Positions 29,085 through 38,571 of a stretch of DNA of 64,000 nt are shown in pieces. Below the pieces are notes generated by a model. That model was not told the origin of the DNA and made no database searches. It saw only the letters and a list, made by a program, of their open reading frames with translations. The stretch's first letter is position 1; the number at the start of each line of letters is the position of its first letter. This stretch comes from Acetobacter orientalis. Lineage in GTDB: Bacteria; Pseudomonadota; Alphaproteobacteria; Acetobacterales; Acetobacteraceae. The stretch spans positions 175,101 to 239,100 of the forward strand of contig NZ_BAMX01000010.1 in NCBI RefSeq assembly GCF_000963965.1, given 5' to 3'. The translations under genes were made by a program, and so were the position numbers.

Positions 29085-30275
29085 TCACGCTGGGTTTTGG
29101 CTTCTATATACAAGCGTATTAAGCTGCTCTGGGCTGTAAAGTTTTATACACTCGTTGCTCTCAACCCCCTCAAGCACACGATACGCCCTGCGCGATAGCG
29201 CCCGCCCAAATACGCCAGAACCAGTTTTATATTCTGGGTAAAGATGCTTATGCTTGTAGCAGTTTTCGTATAAAATGAGTAAACACTCTTGCATAAAGCC
29301 GCTTTGCTGCGTTGTGCCAAAAAAGCAGTCATTCACGCGGCACTCTGGTGTTAAAAATAACGCCACATCACTTTGCTCCTGCAACACAAAATCTAGCGCG
29401 TTTTCTCCTGCAAGGCGTAGAGTTGTGTTCAACCACCAGCCTCCATACAAATTTGTTGCGTGTAGCTTAAAAAAATTAGCGGCTTCTGCGGCACTGCGCA
29501 TAGAAAGAAAAAAATCTCGCGCTTCCGTGCCATAAAAACGATACAACCAGTCTACAGCCTCATCATGATTAAAAATTTTCAAATCCAAATCAGGAATACC
29601 CTGATGAAAATAAATATTTTCCATAATTTCAGTGGGGGGCTCTTTATCCCAATATAAACACAATAGAGGAGGGATAGCCCTTACTGTACCCTCATGCCCA
29701 ATATGCCGCTCAAATACGCTGGGCTGCACCTGCTTGGCCTGCTCTAAATAGAGCTGGTCAATTTCTTCCCCACTCACAAATTCTTCAAACGCATTGCCCA
29801 TACCGCGCAAACTTTGCGCAAGGTCAGCCGCTTGGCCACGCCATATAGTACGCATAGTGGCAACATAACGCGCATATACCGGCGCTTGCGCTGCTAATAG
29901 GTGCATATCGTGCTCGGGCAGTTCTTTCCCAGCTTTCAAAAAACACAGTAAGCGCGAAAGCAATAGTGTCGACGTATCAGGAAATTGTTTTTGGCTTTTA
30001 GAATGTAAGCGATAACATAACCCATATAAACAAGCCGCTTCATAGGGTTTTTTACGTCTCACTAAAATTTCTGCCAGAGCAAAGGCATGTATGCACTCTT
30101 GTGCGCCGTGCTCGGCATAATAAGCACGGGCTTCATCATCGCTGTTGATGCACCCTTTCTCAAACTGCGTTGCTGTACGTGGGTAGGTTTCGTGCGTATT
30201 ACCAAAAATATCTTGGTCACTTTGGGTATGCACAAAATTTGTTTCAGGCACCAAATTACCTTGTTCTTCTACCAT
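29085..30275 (-). CDS. Putative glycosyltransferase, weak GT32 (DXD sugar-binding) resemblance
   Basis: The 396-residue protein is the last gene of the four-gene cluster. The first ~180 residues are helical and TPR-like (ALAEILVRRKKPYEAACLYG). From about residue 205 it resembles the GT32/capsular-synthesis fold: PPLLCLYWDKEPP, then LKIFNHDEAVDWLYRFYG, and AANFFKLHATNLYGGWWLNT. The last segment lines up with 'aDl.RY..L...GG.Y.D.D', but the DXD is replaced by NTT. C-terminal NDCFFGTTQQSGFMQE and TGSGVFGRAL also fit the family. No signal peptide is seen. Classification is inferred by eye; it could be a non-catalytic relative that helps the neighbouring enzymes. Confidence 0.5.
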   Translation of the reverse strand: MVEEQGNLVPETNFVHTQSDQDIFGNTHETYPRTATQFEKGCINSDDEARAYYAEHGAQECIHAFALAEILVRRKKPYEAACLYGLCYRLHSKSQKQFPDTSTLLLSRLLCFLKAGKELPEHDMHLLAAQAPVYARYVATMRTIWRGQAADLAQSLRGMGNAFEEFVSGEEIDQLYLEQAKQVQPSVFERHIGHEGTVRAIPPLLCLYWDKEPPTEIMENIYFHQGIPDLDLKIFNHDEAVDWLYRFYGTEARDFFLSMRSAAEAANFFKLHATNLYGGWWLNTTLRLAGENALDFVLQEQSDVALFLTPECRVNDCFFGTTQQSGFMQECLLILYENCYKHKHLYPEYKTGSGVFGRALSRRAYRVLEGVESNECIKLYSPEQLNTLVYRSQNPA

Positions 30276-30332
30276 GTTGCCCCCACTTTAGCCAAAGAAG
30301 TCAGAAAAAATAATGTTTCGCTCGGGCGCATA

Positions 30333-33300
30333 TTAACCCGCCAATTCGGCATGCTTTTCCACAAGGCTTTGCCGCAACATAGCCTCAACATGCTCTGCTA
30401 CACCTTGAGAAACATCGTGGTTTTCAACAGACTGCACACGGTTATTTTCAAGAACAACCACAATATCCAGCGGCCTTATACCAATGTAGCCCTTAACAGT
30501 ATTAACAAGGCAAATACGGTAATTCCCTTTCATGCTTTTAGGAAAACCAGATTTAAAGGTGATATCAGCCTCAAACCCAACACAAAGCGGTGCATCTGCA
30601 AAAAAACCACTTACATCGCTGCGCACGCTGCGCTCTGTGCCAAAAAAGAAAATTTCCGGCTCATTCTCAGCAACACAGGCAACAAACAGTTTTCCCGCAG
30701 CACGCAGGTTATGTAAAAAAGCCCAACCTTTTAAATAAAAACCGGTAGGGGTAACCTCTGGCGCAGGGTCACCAATTAGCCCGCTACAGGCATCAATATA
30801 ATATTCCAGATCACCTTCTTGGTAAATTTCAAGTGGGTTTCTGCTTGCCTTGGGTTGTTTTACACCCCGCAATTGCCCGTCTTGGTGGGCAACCCGCTTA
30901 AAGTCAGACATAACCCGCATAGCAGAAGGCATAAGCTGCATAATTTCAATAATTTTACCGCCCTCAACTTTTATCTGGAAAGGGGTAAGGGCAAAACTAC
31001 CGCGGCCACTTATAATATTAACTAAACCAATTCTAAAGCGCCCCTCGCACCATTTGCCCCGCAAGGCAGCCTGCCCTGCAAAACCCGAGCGCCTTGGTGC
31101 ATCTGGATAGAGCGACATAACATCGGGTCGAGACTCCCGAATACAAGGTAAAAAGATAACAGGCTGGTCTGGCTCACCCAGCAAAACAGTATACAAATTA
31201 CCCGAGGCACTAACACGCGGCACCATGTGCCACCCACGAATATGGAATTCGTAAGCCTCATTAAAATCTGCTATACTTTTTTCTGCAAAAACAAGGTGGC
31301 ATATATCATCAATATAATATTCTGCATCTTGAATAGCGAACCAGTCAGATACAGGTTCAGGCAATTCAACGGCAACATCTCGTGTTGTCGGTGGGTCAAA
31401 AATATGCCGTGGTGGAGCCTGATGCCGCCATGAGGCATGTGGCAACAAATGTACCTGCCCTGCATCTATCTGCATTTCTGAAAAACCAAGCCGTTTAAAG
31501 GGTGCCACGTTTTGGTAAATTTCTAGCAATTTTTGTGCATAAACCTGCCCATCTGCCCATAATACGGGAGAAATTGCGTCCATCATGGTTTTACGTAAAG
31601 TTTCTGAAGAGCGCAGCAATTCAAGCCGTGCCAACACAACTGAGGGGTTATTAAGCGGCACAACAAAACCATTAACACCATCGGCTACCCGGTCATGCAA
31701 TGCCCCAACATCTGTTACAATCGGGATAAGACCATTCTGCCATGCCTCAGAAAGAGAAATACAGTAGGTTTCGGGCCAAATACTCAGGTTAAGCGCTACA
31801 TCAGCTACTTTCAGGCTCTCTATATTCCCCATAGAATATTGGCCGTGCAAGGTTACATTGGGGCATTTCAGGTTTTCTAAAACCTGCTTATATTCAGGGT
31901 GAACTGCCCCAAAAATATGAAACTGAAAATGCTCCGGGTGTGCAATTTCAATAAGGTTTAAAATAGTATCTGCACCTTTAGTGCGTAAAAAATTGCCAAC
32001 AATTGCCACACCCAGCTTTCTCCCTTCCAAAGGCTCATATGCCTTACGTGCGACAGGCAAAGTACTTTCAGGTGAGGGAATACCCAAAACAGCACAATTT
32101 TTCTGTTTTAAAATAGGGTAAACTTCGCTGGTTAAAGTGTAAGAGTGTTCGGTTCCAAACAAAAAAGCATCAACTGAATGGAGCATAGTTGCCACAAATG
32201 CCCGGCGCGTTTGCTCTCCTCCATACTCAACATTTTCTGCATTTTTTAAAATAATATCGTATGCAACAACAGATTTTGCCTGCTCTTCATCATATCTAAA
32301 ACTCTGGTCGAGCAAATTGTAACGAGAAGAAATCAACCAGAAATCGTGCGCTGAGAAAACAACACCAACCCCACAGGCTTTAGCGATACGCAACAATGAA
32401 AGCGCATGGTGCCCTAAGTGCTGAAAATGTACGATATCAAAATTATAATGGCTTATAGCATTAGAAAACGCCACTTCTTCTGGGGCGTCACACATTGCAT
32501 CTGTCCAACCAACTTCTGGCACTTCAAAGCGTTCTATTTCTTCTCCATCAGCGGTAAGAAGGCGGCATTGGTTGCCACGCCTTAGCCAATAATAAAAATC
32601 AACATCTCGGCCCAAGAGAGAGCAAAGCGTTTCTTGGTACACTTCTACCCCACCCCATGCAGCTTCATATTTAGTAGAATGTGTGCACATAAGCACACGT
32701 AAACGCCGTGCAGGCACAACTGGCGGTGTGGCTGTACGGCGGCTGAATTCTGCCCCAGTTATTTCTATAATTTCACGTAAACGATGCTCATAAAGATGAC
32801 TCGCTTTAATTGACTTTTGTGCAGCCTGCGCAGCTCTATGCCGCAAAGATGGGTTGGTAAGAAAACTGTCTATTGCGGCAATAACACCCCCAACATGCCG
32901 GGCTAGGGCAATACCTTTTACATCATCAAAATAGGTGCTGGCCATTGCTTCTGGGGCTTCAATAACCTGTGCTGTACCGGCCAGCCCAAGTTCATAAAAA
33001 CGTGGCCCCGGTGCTGTTGCCTGGCTTGTATCTCCATGGCTTGCATAATCACGGAACATGGTGAGCGTTACTGTGCTGGCATTGGCAAAATCTATAAACG
33101 CTTCATGGCTAACAGGGCGCTGAATAGCCAATTCAGCCAAGTCTGACGGTAAAGGGGGTAAATATTCATTGCCGGGGCAAATAAGTTTTAACCGTGCCTG
33201 CGGAAAAGCCGTAATAATATGGCGCAGTGTCTCTACTCTGTTTGGCCACATTGTGCCTGCAAAAAAGATATCATAATCTAGTTCTTCAACAGGTTTGATA

Positions 33301-33692
33301 CGCCTTTCATGCAACGTAAGGGACGCCGCGAGAGGCAAATAGTGCCCTTTGGCACCATAACTTTCTGCACAAGAGGGGTCGTTGGTAAAAACATAATCAA
33401 AAACACTTGCGTTCCCTACATTAAAATCTTTCATGAAGGGGTCTTCAAACGTCCAGAGAATAAGCGTTTTAAATGCTGGGCGTACACGTTGTAACAAAGG
33501 CAGGTTAATGCGCTGGGCATCTATACACAGCAAAGTTTCATGCTCACCCCGTGCCGCCAAAGCAGCTAAAGTGTGGTTGTCAGCCACCACAACCTGATCT
33601 GCCCCTAAAATGGCTTTTGCTGCGCGCTCTACCGCTAGCGTTAAATAGGAGTTGGGGTTATGCGTATAATTGGTATTGTAAATAATCGCCAT
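30333..33692 (-). CDS. Large multidomain glycosyltransferase (CgeB-like + GT4 + duplicated C-terminal domain)
   Basis: The 1119-residue protein appears to have three parts. Residues 1-330 resemble the CgeB glycosyltransferase-like family (TLILWTFEDPFM, YLPLAAS, TAPGPRFYELGLAG). Residues ~335-760 form a GT4-type transferase with VVFSAHDFW, GNFLRTKGADTIL, and ISLSEAWQNGLIPIVTDVGA. After that come two related modules (~782-935 and ~955-1095), each with EYYID, a GW core, DAP...GF, and RI.LVN. ATG 33692 is chosen for its GAGGA ribosome site; a GTG at 33713 lies in frame. It is probably a cytosolic enzyme making a surface glycan or glycosylating a protein; donor and acceptor are unknown. Confidence 0.78.
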   Translation of the reverse strand: MAIIYNTNYTHNPNSYLTLAVERAAKAILGADQVVVADNHTLAALAARGEHETLLCIDAQRINLPLLQRVRPAFKTLILWTFEDPFMKDFNVGNASVFDYVFTNDPSCAESYGAKGHYLPLAASLTLHERRIKPVEELDYDIFFAGTMWPNRVETLRHIITAFPQARLKLICPGNEYLPPLPSDLAELAIQRPVSHEAFIDFANASTVTLTMFRDYASHGDTSQATAPGPRFYELGLAGTAQVIEAPEAMASTYFDDVKGIALARHVGGVIAAIDSFLTNPSLRHRAAQAAQKSIKASHLYEHRLREIIEITGAEFSRRTATPPVVPARRLRVLMCTHSTKYEAAWGGVEVYQETLCSLLGRDVDFYYWLRRGNQCRLLTADGEEIERFEVPEVGWTDAMCDAPEEVAFSNAISHYNFDIVHFQHLGHHALSLLRIAKACGVGVVFSAHDFWLISSRYNLLDQSFRYDEEQAKSVVAYDIILKNAENVEYGGEQTRRAFVATMLHSVDAFLFGTEHSYTLTSEVYPILKQKNCAVLGIPSPESTLPVARKAYEPLEGRKLGVAIVGNFLRTKGADTILNLIEIAHPEHFQFHIFGAVHPEYKQVLENLKCPNVTLHGQYSMGNIESLKVADVALNLSIWPETYCISLSEAWQNGLIPIVTDVGALHDRVADGVNGFVVPLNNPSVVLARLELLRSSETLRKTMMDAISPVLWADGQVYAQKLLEIYQNVAPFKRLGFSEMQIDAGQVHLLPHASWRHQAPPRHIFDPPTTRDVAVELPEPVSDWFAIQDAEYYIDDICHLVFAEKSIADFNEAYEFHIRGWHMVPRVSASGNLYTVLLGEPDQPVIFLPCIRESRPDVMSLYPDAPRRSGFAGQAALRGKWCEGRFRIGLVNIISGRGSFALTPFQIKVEGGKIIEIMQLMPSAMRVMSDFKRVAHQDGQLRGVKQPKASRNPLEIYQEGDLEYYIDACSGLIGDPAPEVTPTGFYLKGWAFLHNLRAAGKLFVACVAENEPEIFFFGTERSVRSDVSGFFADAPLCVGFEADITFKSGFPKSMKGNYRICLVNTVKGYIGIRPLDIVVVLENNRVQSVENHDVSQGVAEHVEAMLRQSLVEKHAELAG

Positions 33693-33734
33693 TTGATCCT
33701 CTGCTTTGTGCACACATACAGCAGGCGTTTACCC

Positions 33735-33793
33735 AATAAAAAGAATGAATTCTGAACGTTTTATAAAACCTTACAGAATTCATTCTTTTTATT
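33735..33793 (-). terminator. Perfect 20-bp inverted repeat between two glycosyltransferase genes
   Basis: Left arm 33735-33754 and right arm 33774-33793 are perfect reverse complements (20 bp, centred on GAATTC). The 19-nt loop holds a further 12-nt palindrome GTTTTATAAAAC. It lies 37 bases after the stop of the upstream minus-strand gene, and the 3' arm is T-rich, so it may act as a terminator or attenuator. A protein site or small mobile remnant is not excluded. Confidence 0.55.
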
Positions 33794-33829
33794 TTCATAA
33801 CGCGCCAATTTTTAACAGTAAATACACAT

Positions 33830-36760
33830 CTACACTTTAGAAAATGTTAAAATAGACCTTATGGTTTCAATATATTTCTCTGTATTATTTTCCACGACAA
33901 TACGCCGCAAAGCATTACGGCGCACGCGCTCCCAAAGCTCTCTATTTTTGTAAAGCTCTTTTATACACTGTGCAAAATCAGCAGGGTTACCTGTCTTAGC
34001 TGCTACAATATCTGTACCATTCACCCACCCCACCTGTTTGCACAATATGTCAGACGCAACAATGGGTAAGCCATTTGCTGCTGCCTCATGTAATTTATAC
34101 GGGATACCCGCAGCAAACCGCGTAGGGGCAATAAAAATACGGTGGGTATCATAATATGGGCTTATATCTTCAACACGCCCTACACACTCCACACGCGGGT
34201 GTGCCAAAAGCTCTGGTAAATCTATAGTCGGGTTTATGTAGCCGCATACACGCAGTTTAAAGTCTTCTTGCAGAATTTGTTCCAGCACAGGCAACACGTC
34301 TTTAACAAACCAAAGCAAAGACTCGAGATTAGGAGACTCCAGATCATGAATTGCGCCCACAAAGAGTATATCATGCCTATTGGTATAGCCGGGGGTAAAA
34401 CGGCGCACCTGTTGTTGGTGTCCCAAAATGTTAACCTGTTCCAGACCAAGCGTGCGCAGGGTTTGTGCATCTTGTGCACTCACGGCAATAAACTGTTGCG
34501 CTACCTGTGCGGCACGAAATTCTTTTTGCAGCATTTCTTCTAAGCTATGCTGTGGTGTTTCGCCTTGCAAAGCCAGTTTTTGCATCGTTCTGCCAGCAGC
34601 CACAGCTTCTGTATCCAAAACAACAGTTGCGCGCCCAAGTGCCGCAGTAAACTCAGCCAAAATAGGTTTTAAACGCTCTGCATTGTGGGTGCGGGCTATC
34701 CACACCACATCATAATAACCGGGGCGAGAATGCAAAAAGGCTGCAAGATCTTCCAGCCCTTTGTTCCACATCACTTCGGCCCTATCGGGAAAAGCCGTGT
34801 ATGTGTCTTCCACCATACCTATGGGCCTAAATACGGGGTAGAGCGTTACATCACAGGCCAACTGCTCAACCATGCTTGTTACAATATCATGCGAGCGCGT
34901 AAACCCAGAGCCAAGGTGACGAAACGGCAAGTAGTCTTCAATAAATAAAACCCTTTTTGTGGGGGTGCGTGTGCTGCGCGCCTTTACTATATTATGCTCA
35001 GACCGTTGTAATTTGGTTGCAATATATGTGTTATTTTTCTCTTTAAATTTTTGAAAATTTATAGCCATCATTTGCCCACTCTCATGGTTGCCAGATGTAC
35101 CATATTCGTAATGCAGCACCACTACAGCGGGGTCATACACAACCTCCATATTATATTTATTAAGGCGCACACAAAGGTCAGTTTCTTCAAAATAGGCTGG
35201 GGCGTAGTCTGTATCAAACCCGGCAAGCTCTTTTAACAGGGCTGTGCGCACCATCAAAAATGCGCCAGAGCAAAAATCGACAGACCTTACATAATTTGCT
35301 TCTGGTATATCTGGCATTTGGTCACGCAAATACCCAACCACGCCGCCATCTTGCCAGACTATGCACCCAGCTTCTTGTAATAACCCATTTGTACGCAAAA
35401 GTTTTGCGCCAACCGCACCGGCTTTAGGTTCTTTTACAAACCGCGCCAAAGCCCTATCTATGGCATGCGGCATAAGCTCAAGATCGTTATTCAGGTAAAG
35501 CGTAAAGTCAGCTTTTACATGTCGCAAGGCCTCGTTACAACCCAATAAAAACCCAATATTACCAAGAGCGCGTATAACATGCGCCCCCTGCACGTAACGC
35601 TCAATATGGCGCACTTCATCAGACGAGCCTGAATCAACCAGTATAAGCTGTATACTGCCTTTATAATTCTCTCTTAATGAGAACAAAGCTGAGAGTGTCA
35701 TGGCAAAATTATTATGCGACACTATAATAACGCTTATATCCGGGCTTGTATAAGTGAAGTCTATACCGGCACGCATTAGCAATGGCAGCCGTGCGCGGCA
35801 CATACTCTGATAAACAGATTTAGAGATATATTCGACCTCTTCTTCTGTATAACCTGTCTCATTTACCATGCCATCATGCGCCATATAATGCACAAAAACA
35901 CTTGGGTATTTTTGTGCAGCCACTTCGCTCTTTACTTTTGGGTTTTCTATATACTGTCGCAGCTTTACATCAGGCGCGGGCTGTCTAAATTCATACTGCC
36001 CAAATTTTATAAAATGCTCATAGCAAGAACGAAACGCGCCACTTACAACAGCAGCGGCAACATCCTCATATGTTTGCCTATAAAATTTTTCTGAAAAATA
36101 CGGGTTGGGGTCATAGTTTTCTGGGGTGGTATTTGCCAAATAATGGTGCAACGGCCCACACCATGCCGCAGGCTCTGCCGCATAGTCTGCATAGTGTTTT
36201 GCGTACCATGCCGGGTCAAAATACCATGAAAGCCGCGTATGTTGAAAACGTGGCTCTGAAAGACATCGTAAAAAAGCTATAAACACCCCTTCTTCTACAT
36301 CAAAGATAAACTCTGGTTCTTCTTTCAAAAAAAAGGCTGGATCAAAAAATAAACATGGTTGGCTAAGAGAGCGCGCCCCTTGGTTTAAATAGTGGTCATA
36401 CCCATTTCGGAAACCATTTTGCGCAAGCATAGCAGAAGAGGCATCCAAGACAGTGCGTTTGTAATAATCTTCGTCAAACAACCAGTGTGGGCTGTAGCTT
36501 TCAAAGCCTAAATTTTTATAATGCTCAAAACCACTTTTATAATCACCCGATGCAATAAGAGTTTGTACCGCTGGGTAGCGTGTTAAATACCATTCCTCAT
36601 CAAAAAACATATTAGGAGAGTGCTGAAGAGCAGCCCCATAGTGCTCATAAAAATTGTGCACATCGCTGTCAGCGTCTACTTCAAAAAAAGAGAGAACGGA
36701 ATGGTAGGTTTTTTTGTACCATTCGCTATCAAATACTGACCAGTCAATTTTAAGGCTCAT
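33830..36760 (-). CDS. Bifunctional glycosyltransferase with N-terminal repeats (GT2 + GT4-like)
   Basis: This 976-residue protein has an N-terminal region (to about 290) of five or so ~55-residue modules of the form 'FDEEWYLTRYP..., a short variable spacer, then HY.N.G.ES.SP...FD..YY'. A GT2 transferase follows (~340-600) with ISVIIVSHNNFAMTL, YLNNDLELMPHA (DXD-like) and FEETDLCVRLNKY. Then comes a GT4-like half (~620-975) with RVLFIEDYLPFRHLGSGFTR, HDILFVGAIHDLESPN, VECVGRVEDISPYY and GIPYKLHEAAANGLPIVAS. There is no signal peptide, so it is cytosolic or membrane-associated. It is the second gene of the cluster and likely adds two sugars of a surface glycan; specificity is unknown. Confidence 0.8.
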   Translation of the reverse strand: MSLKIDWSVFDSEWYKKTYHSVLSFFEVDADSDVHNFYEHYGAALQHSPNMFFDEEWYLTRYPAVQTLIASGDYKSGFEHYKNLGFESYSPHWLFDEDYYKRTVLDASSAMLAQNGFRNGYDHYLNQGARSLSQPCLFFDPAFFLKEEPEFIFDVEEGVFIAFLRCLSEPRFQHTRLSWYFDPAWYAKHYADYAAEPAAWCGPLHHYLANTTPENYDPNPYFSEKFYRQTYEDVAAAVVSGAFRSCYEHFIKFGQYEFRQPAPDVKLRQYIENPKVKSEVAAQKYPSVFVHYMAHDGMVNETGYTEEEVEYISKSVYQSMCRARLPLLMRAGIDFTYTSPDISVIIVSHNNFAMTLSALFSLRENYKGSIQLILVDSGSSDEVRHIERYVQGAHVIRALGNIGFLLGCNEALRHVKADFTLYLNNDLELMPHAIDRALARFVKEPKAGAVGAKLLRTNGLLQEAGCIVWQDGGVVGYLRDQMPDIPEANYVRSVDFCSGAFLMVRTALLKELAGFDTDYAPAYFEETDLCVRLNKYNMEVVYDPAVVVLHYEYGTSGNHESGQMMAINFQKFKEKNNTYIATKLQRSEHNIVKARSTRTPTKRVLFIEDYLPFRHLGSGFTRSHDIVTSMVEQLACDVTLYPVFRPIGMVEDTYTAFPDRAEVMWNKGLEDLAAFLHSRPGYYDVVWIARTHNAERLKPILAEFTAALGRATVVLDTEAVAAGRTMQKLALQGETPQHSLEEMLQKEFRAAQVAQQFIAVSAQDAQTLRTLGLEQVNILGHQQQVRRFTPGYTNRHDILFVGAIHDLESPNLESLLWFVKDVLPVLEQILQEDFKLRVCGYINPTIDLPELLAHPRVECVGRVEDISPYYDTHRIFIAPTRFAAGIPYKLHEAAANGLPIVASDILCKQVGWVNGTDIVAAKTGNPADFAQCIKELYKNRELWERVRRNALRRIVVENNTEKYIETIRSILTFSKV

Positions 36761-36819
36761 GTGACAGACAGTACCTTTGTAAAATGTTTTATATAAATAA
36801 TAAGGTCTTAACTCTCTCT

Positions 36820-37836
36820 TTATGCCGCCATAAATCCTTCTTGTTGCAAAATATTAACAACAGTGCGCACTCTATGGCCGTATGTATGCTCGGCCAATGT
36901 GCGCTCTTGTGCACAGCGTGTTGCATCTGCCCGTTTTTGCGCATTGTGTAGATAGTGCTGCACTAACCCGTCAAAATCTCGTTTATTAGAAAAAGAGGGT
37001 ATTTCTTTTGCATGGTAATAACGGCGCAACTCGTACGTATCTTCATGAAAAATTTGGAAAGCACCTGCTGCTGCAGCCTCAAACGTCCGTGGCCCGGGCG
37101 TAGAAGGGGCTATCATGAAGCGCTTGTTCTCGAAATGTAAAGAACGTCCGAGATTTAAGACAATTTTAGAGCGTTGATATAATTCAACCAGTTGATTTTT
37201 TTCAATGCGCGCATCTGAAAAACCAATACCAAACTCCCCCCAGCCGGGGCCAATAATGCGCACATTCAACTGGCGCAAGGTTGGCATAAGGGTGCGCACT
37301 ATATCTTTACGGCTGGTAAATGCTACGCCGCAAAACAACACATCTATACTCCGTTCAGCCTCGCCTGTTAGGGGGGCATAATGGAGCTTACGGCTGGCCG
37401 CTAAAGGAAGATGATAAACGTGGTCTCTCAAGTAGAAATTATGGCCCCATCTATCGCATGAGAAAATAACGTCAAAATCATCTGCAATACGGTAGTTGGC
37501 GTCTTGCTCGTAGGGGTCTTCTGTTGCCCAGAAAACCGTTATGGCCCCTATTTTTTTGGCTTCACGGCACACCTCACCAAAATAGGTGCTTTCAGGTAAA
37601 TAAGAGCCAATAGCAAAAACAATGGTGGGTTTAAGGTGCGCAATAGACGCGGCTGCACCACTAATATGCACGGCTGTTACGTTTTCTTCTCCAAAACATT
37701 CTGCCCAGCCATCCATAATAGATTCACGAATTTGAGCATTGGCCTGCGATTCATAACGCCCGCCACTACAAACCAACACTCTCTGATTTTTACAGAGCGG
37801 GGCTACGGAGATATTGTCTTCTGCAAGAGCGCGCAT
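36820..37836 (-). CDS. CgeB-like glycosyltransferase family protein
   Basis: The 338-residue protein resembles the N-terminal part of the 1119-residue neighbour, and both resemble the CgeB-type glycosyltransferase family. Shared landmarks are the block VFWATEDPYEQD, the block HVYHLPLAASRK, then RIIGPGWGEF and the conserved TPGPRTFEAAAAGAFQIFHE that would bind the donor nucleotide. It appears complete. As the first gene of the minus-strand cluster it likely shares the promoter in the AT-rich stretch upstream (37837-38109). The substrate is unknown. Confidence 0.72.
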   Translation of the reverse strand: MRALAEDNISVAPLCKNQRVLVCSGGRYESQANAQIRESIMDGWAECFGEENVTAVHISGAAASIAHLKPTIVFAIGSYLPESTYFGEVCREAKKIGAITVFWATEDPYEQDANYRIADDFDVIFSCDRWGHNFYLRDHVYHLPLAASRKLHYAPLTGEAERSIDVLFCGVAFTSRKDIVRTLMPTLRQLNVRIIGPGWGEFGIGFSDARIEKNQLVELYQRSKIVLNLGRSLHFENKRFMIAPSTPGPRTFEAAAAGAFQIFHEDTYELRRYYHAKEIPSFSNKRDFDGLVQHYLHNAQKRADATRCAQERTLAEHTYGHRVRTVVNILQQEGFMAA

Positions 37837-38109
37837 AAAATTGTATCCACAAGTTCGATAAGCCCGTGTGGCTTAGTGTGTGTACAGTTTAGAAGAATAT
37901 GCAATATTATTTTCACTCTACGCAACACGCGTAAAGTTTTTACTTTATGAATGCAGTTATGTTTGTATTTTTATAAACAAATTCTGTTTGATATTAAAAA
38001 ACGCGCTAATTTTTACAAAAGTAATTCGTAATACTCTCTTAACCCCAATACGTTAAAAAGCCTCCCCCTGACACTTTTCCTTTTTGTATGAAGCCTTTAA
38101 AGTTTAGCC
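37837..38109. promoter_or_regulatory. AT-rich divergent promoter region
   Basis: These 273 bases separate the minus-strand glycosyltransferase cluster from the plus-strand PACE-like gene. The stretch is clearly AT-rich (37910-38030) against the surrounding DNA and must hold both promoters. No single -35/-10 pair was convincing. Confidence 0.45.
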
Positions 38110-38571
38110 ATGTCGGTTCATACGTCTCCTCCTCCGCTTATGCGCTCTACTCCAGACCGCATACGCCATGCTTTGCTCTTTGAATGCCTGGCTTTAGCGC
38201 TTGTTATTCCTGTTGGTTCGCACCTGTTTGGCTTACAAACTGAGCAAATGGGGGTAATTGGTGTTGGCAGCGCCATAACCGCAACGGTGTGGAACTACCT
38301 TTATAATTTGGGCTTTGACCACGTGATGCACCATTTAGCTAGCAGCACGCGTAAAAGCATAAGCATACGTGCTCTCCATACCTTACTCTTTGAGGCGGGT
38401 TTACAGGTTGTGCTGCTACCCGCCATTGCATTGTATTTGAAAATTTCCATCATGGCTGCTTTTTCCATGAGTTTTTTAATTGCACTTTTCTATCTTATTT
38501 ATGCGTTTTTGTTTAACATGGCTTACGATTTTATTTTTCCCATTAAACCCGCATATTCGCAGCAAAACTAA
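38110..38571 (+). CDS. PACE-family (AceI-like) membrane transporter
   Basis: The 153-residue protein has four predicted membrane helices and looks like two tandem bacterial transmembrane pair (BTP) units, the layout of PACE efflux proteins such as AceI that export cationic biocides or polyamines. Each half begins with a similar motif: DRIRHALLFECLALALVIP and IRALHTLLFEAGLQVVLLPA, both with the conserved Glu after a helix start. The loop VWNYLYNLGFDH between helices 2 and 3 also matches. Substrate cannot be deduced. It may be a single-gene unit diverging from the glycan cluster. Confidence 0.8.
   Translation: MSVHTSPPPLMRSTPDRIRHALLFECLALALVIPVGSHLFGLQTEQMGVIGVGSAITATVWNYLYNLGFDHVMHHLASSTRKSISIRALHTLLFEAGLQVVLLPAIALYLKISIMAAFSMSFLIALFYLIYAFLFNMAYDFIFPIKPAYSQQN

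Noticed and set aside
30087..30716. 209-codon frame on the plus strand across two glycosyltransferase genes
   Set aside because: It spans the ends of two minus-strand genes and has no family match.
33735..33793. Insertion sequence or MITE reading of the inverted repeat
   Set aside because: No transposase and no target-site duplication were noticed; terminator is simpler. Copy number in the genome is unknown.
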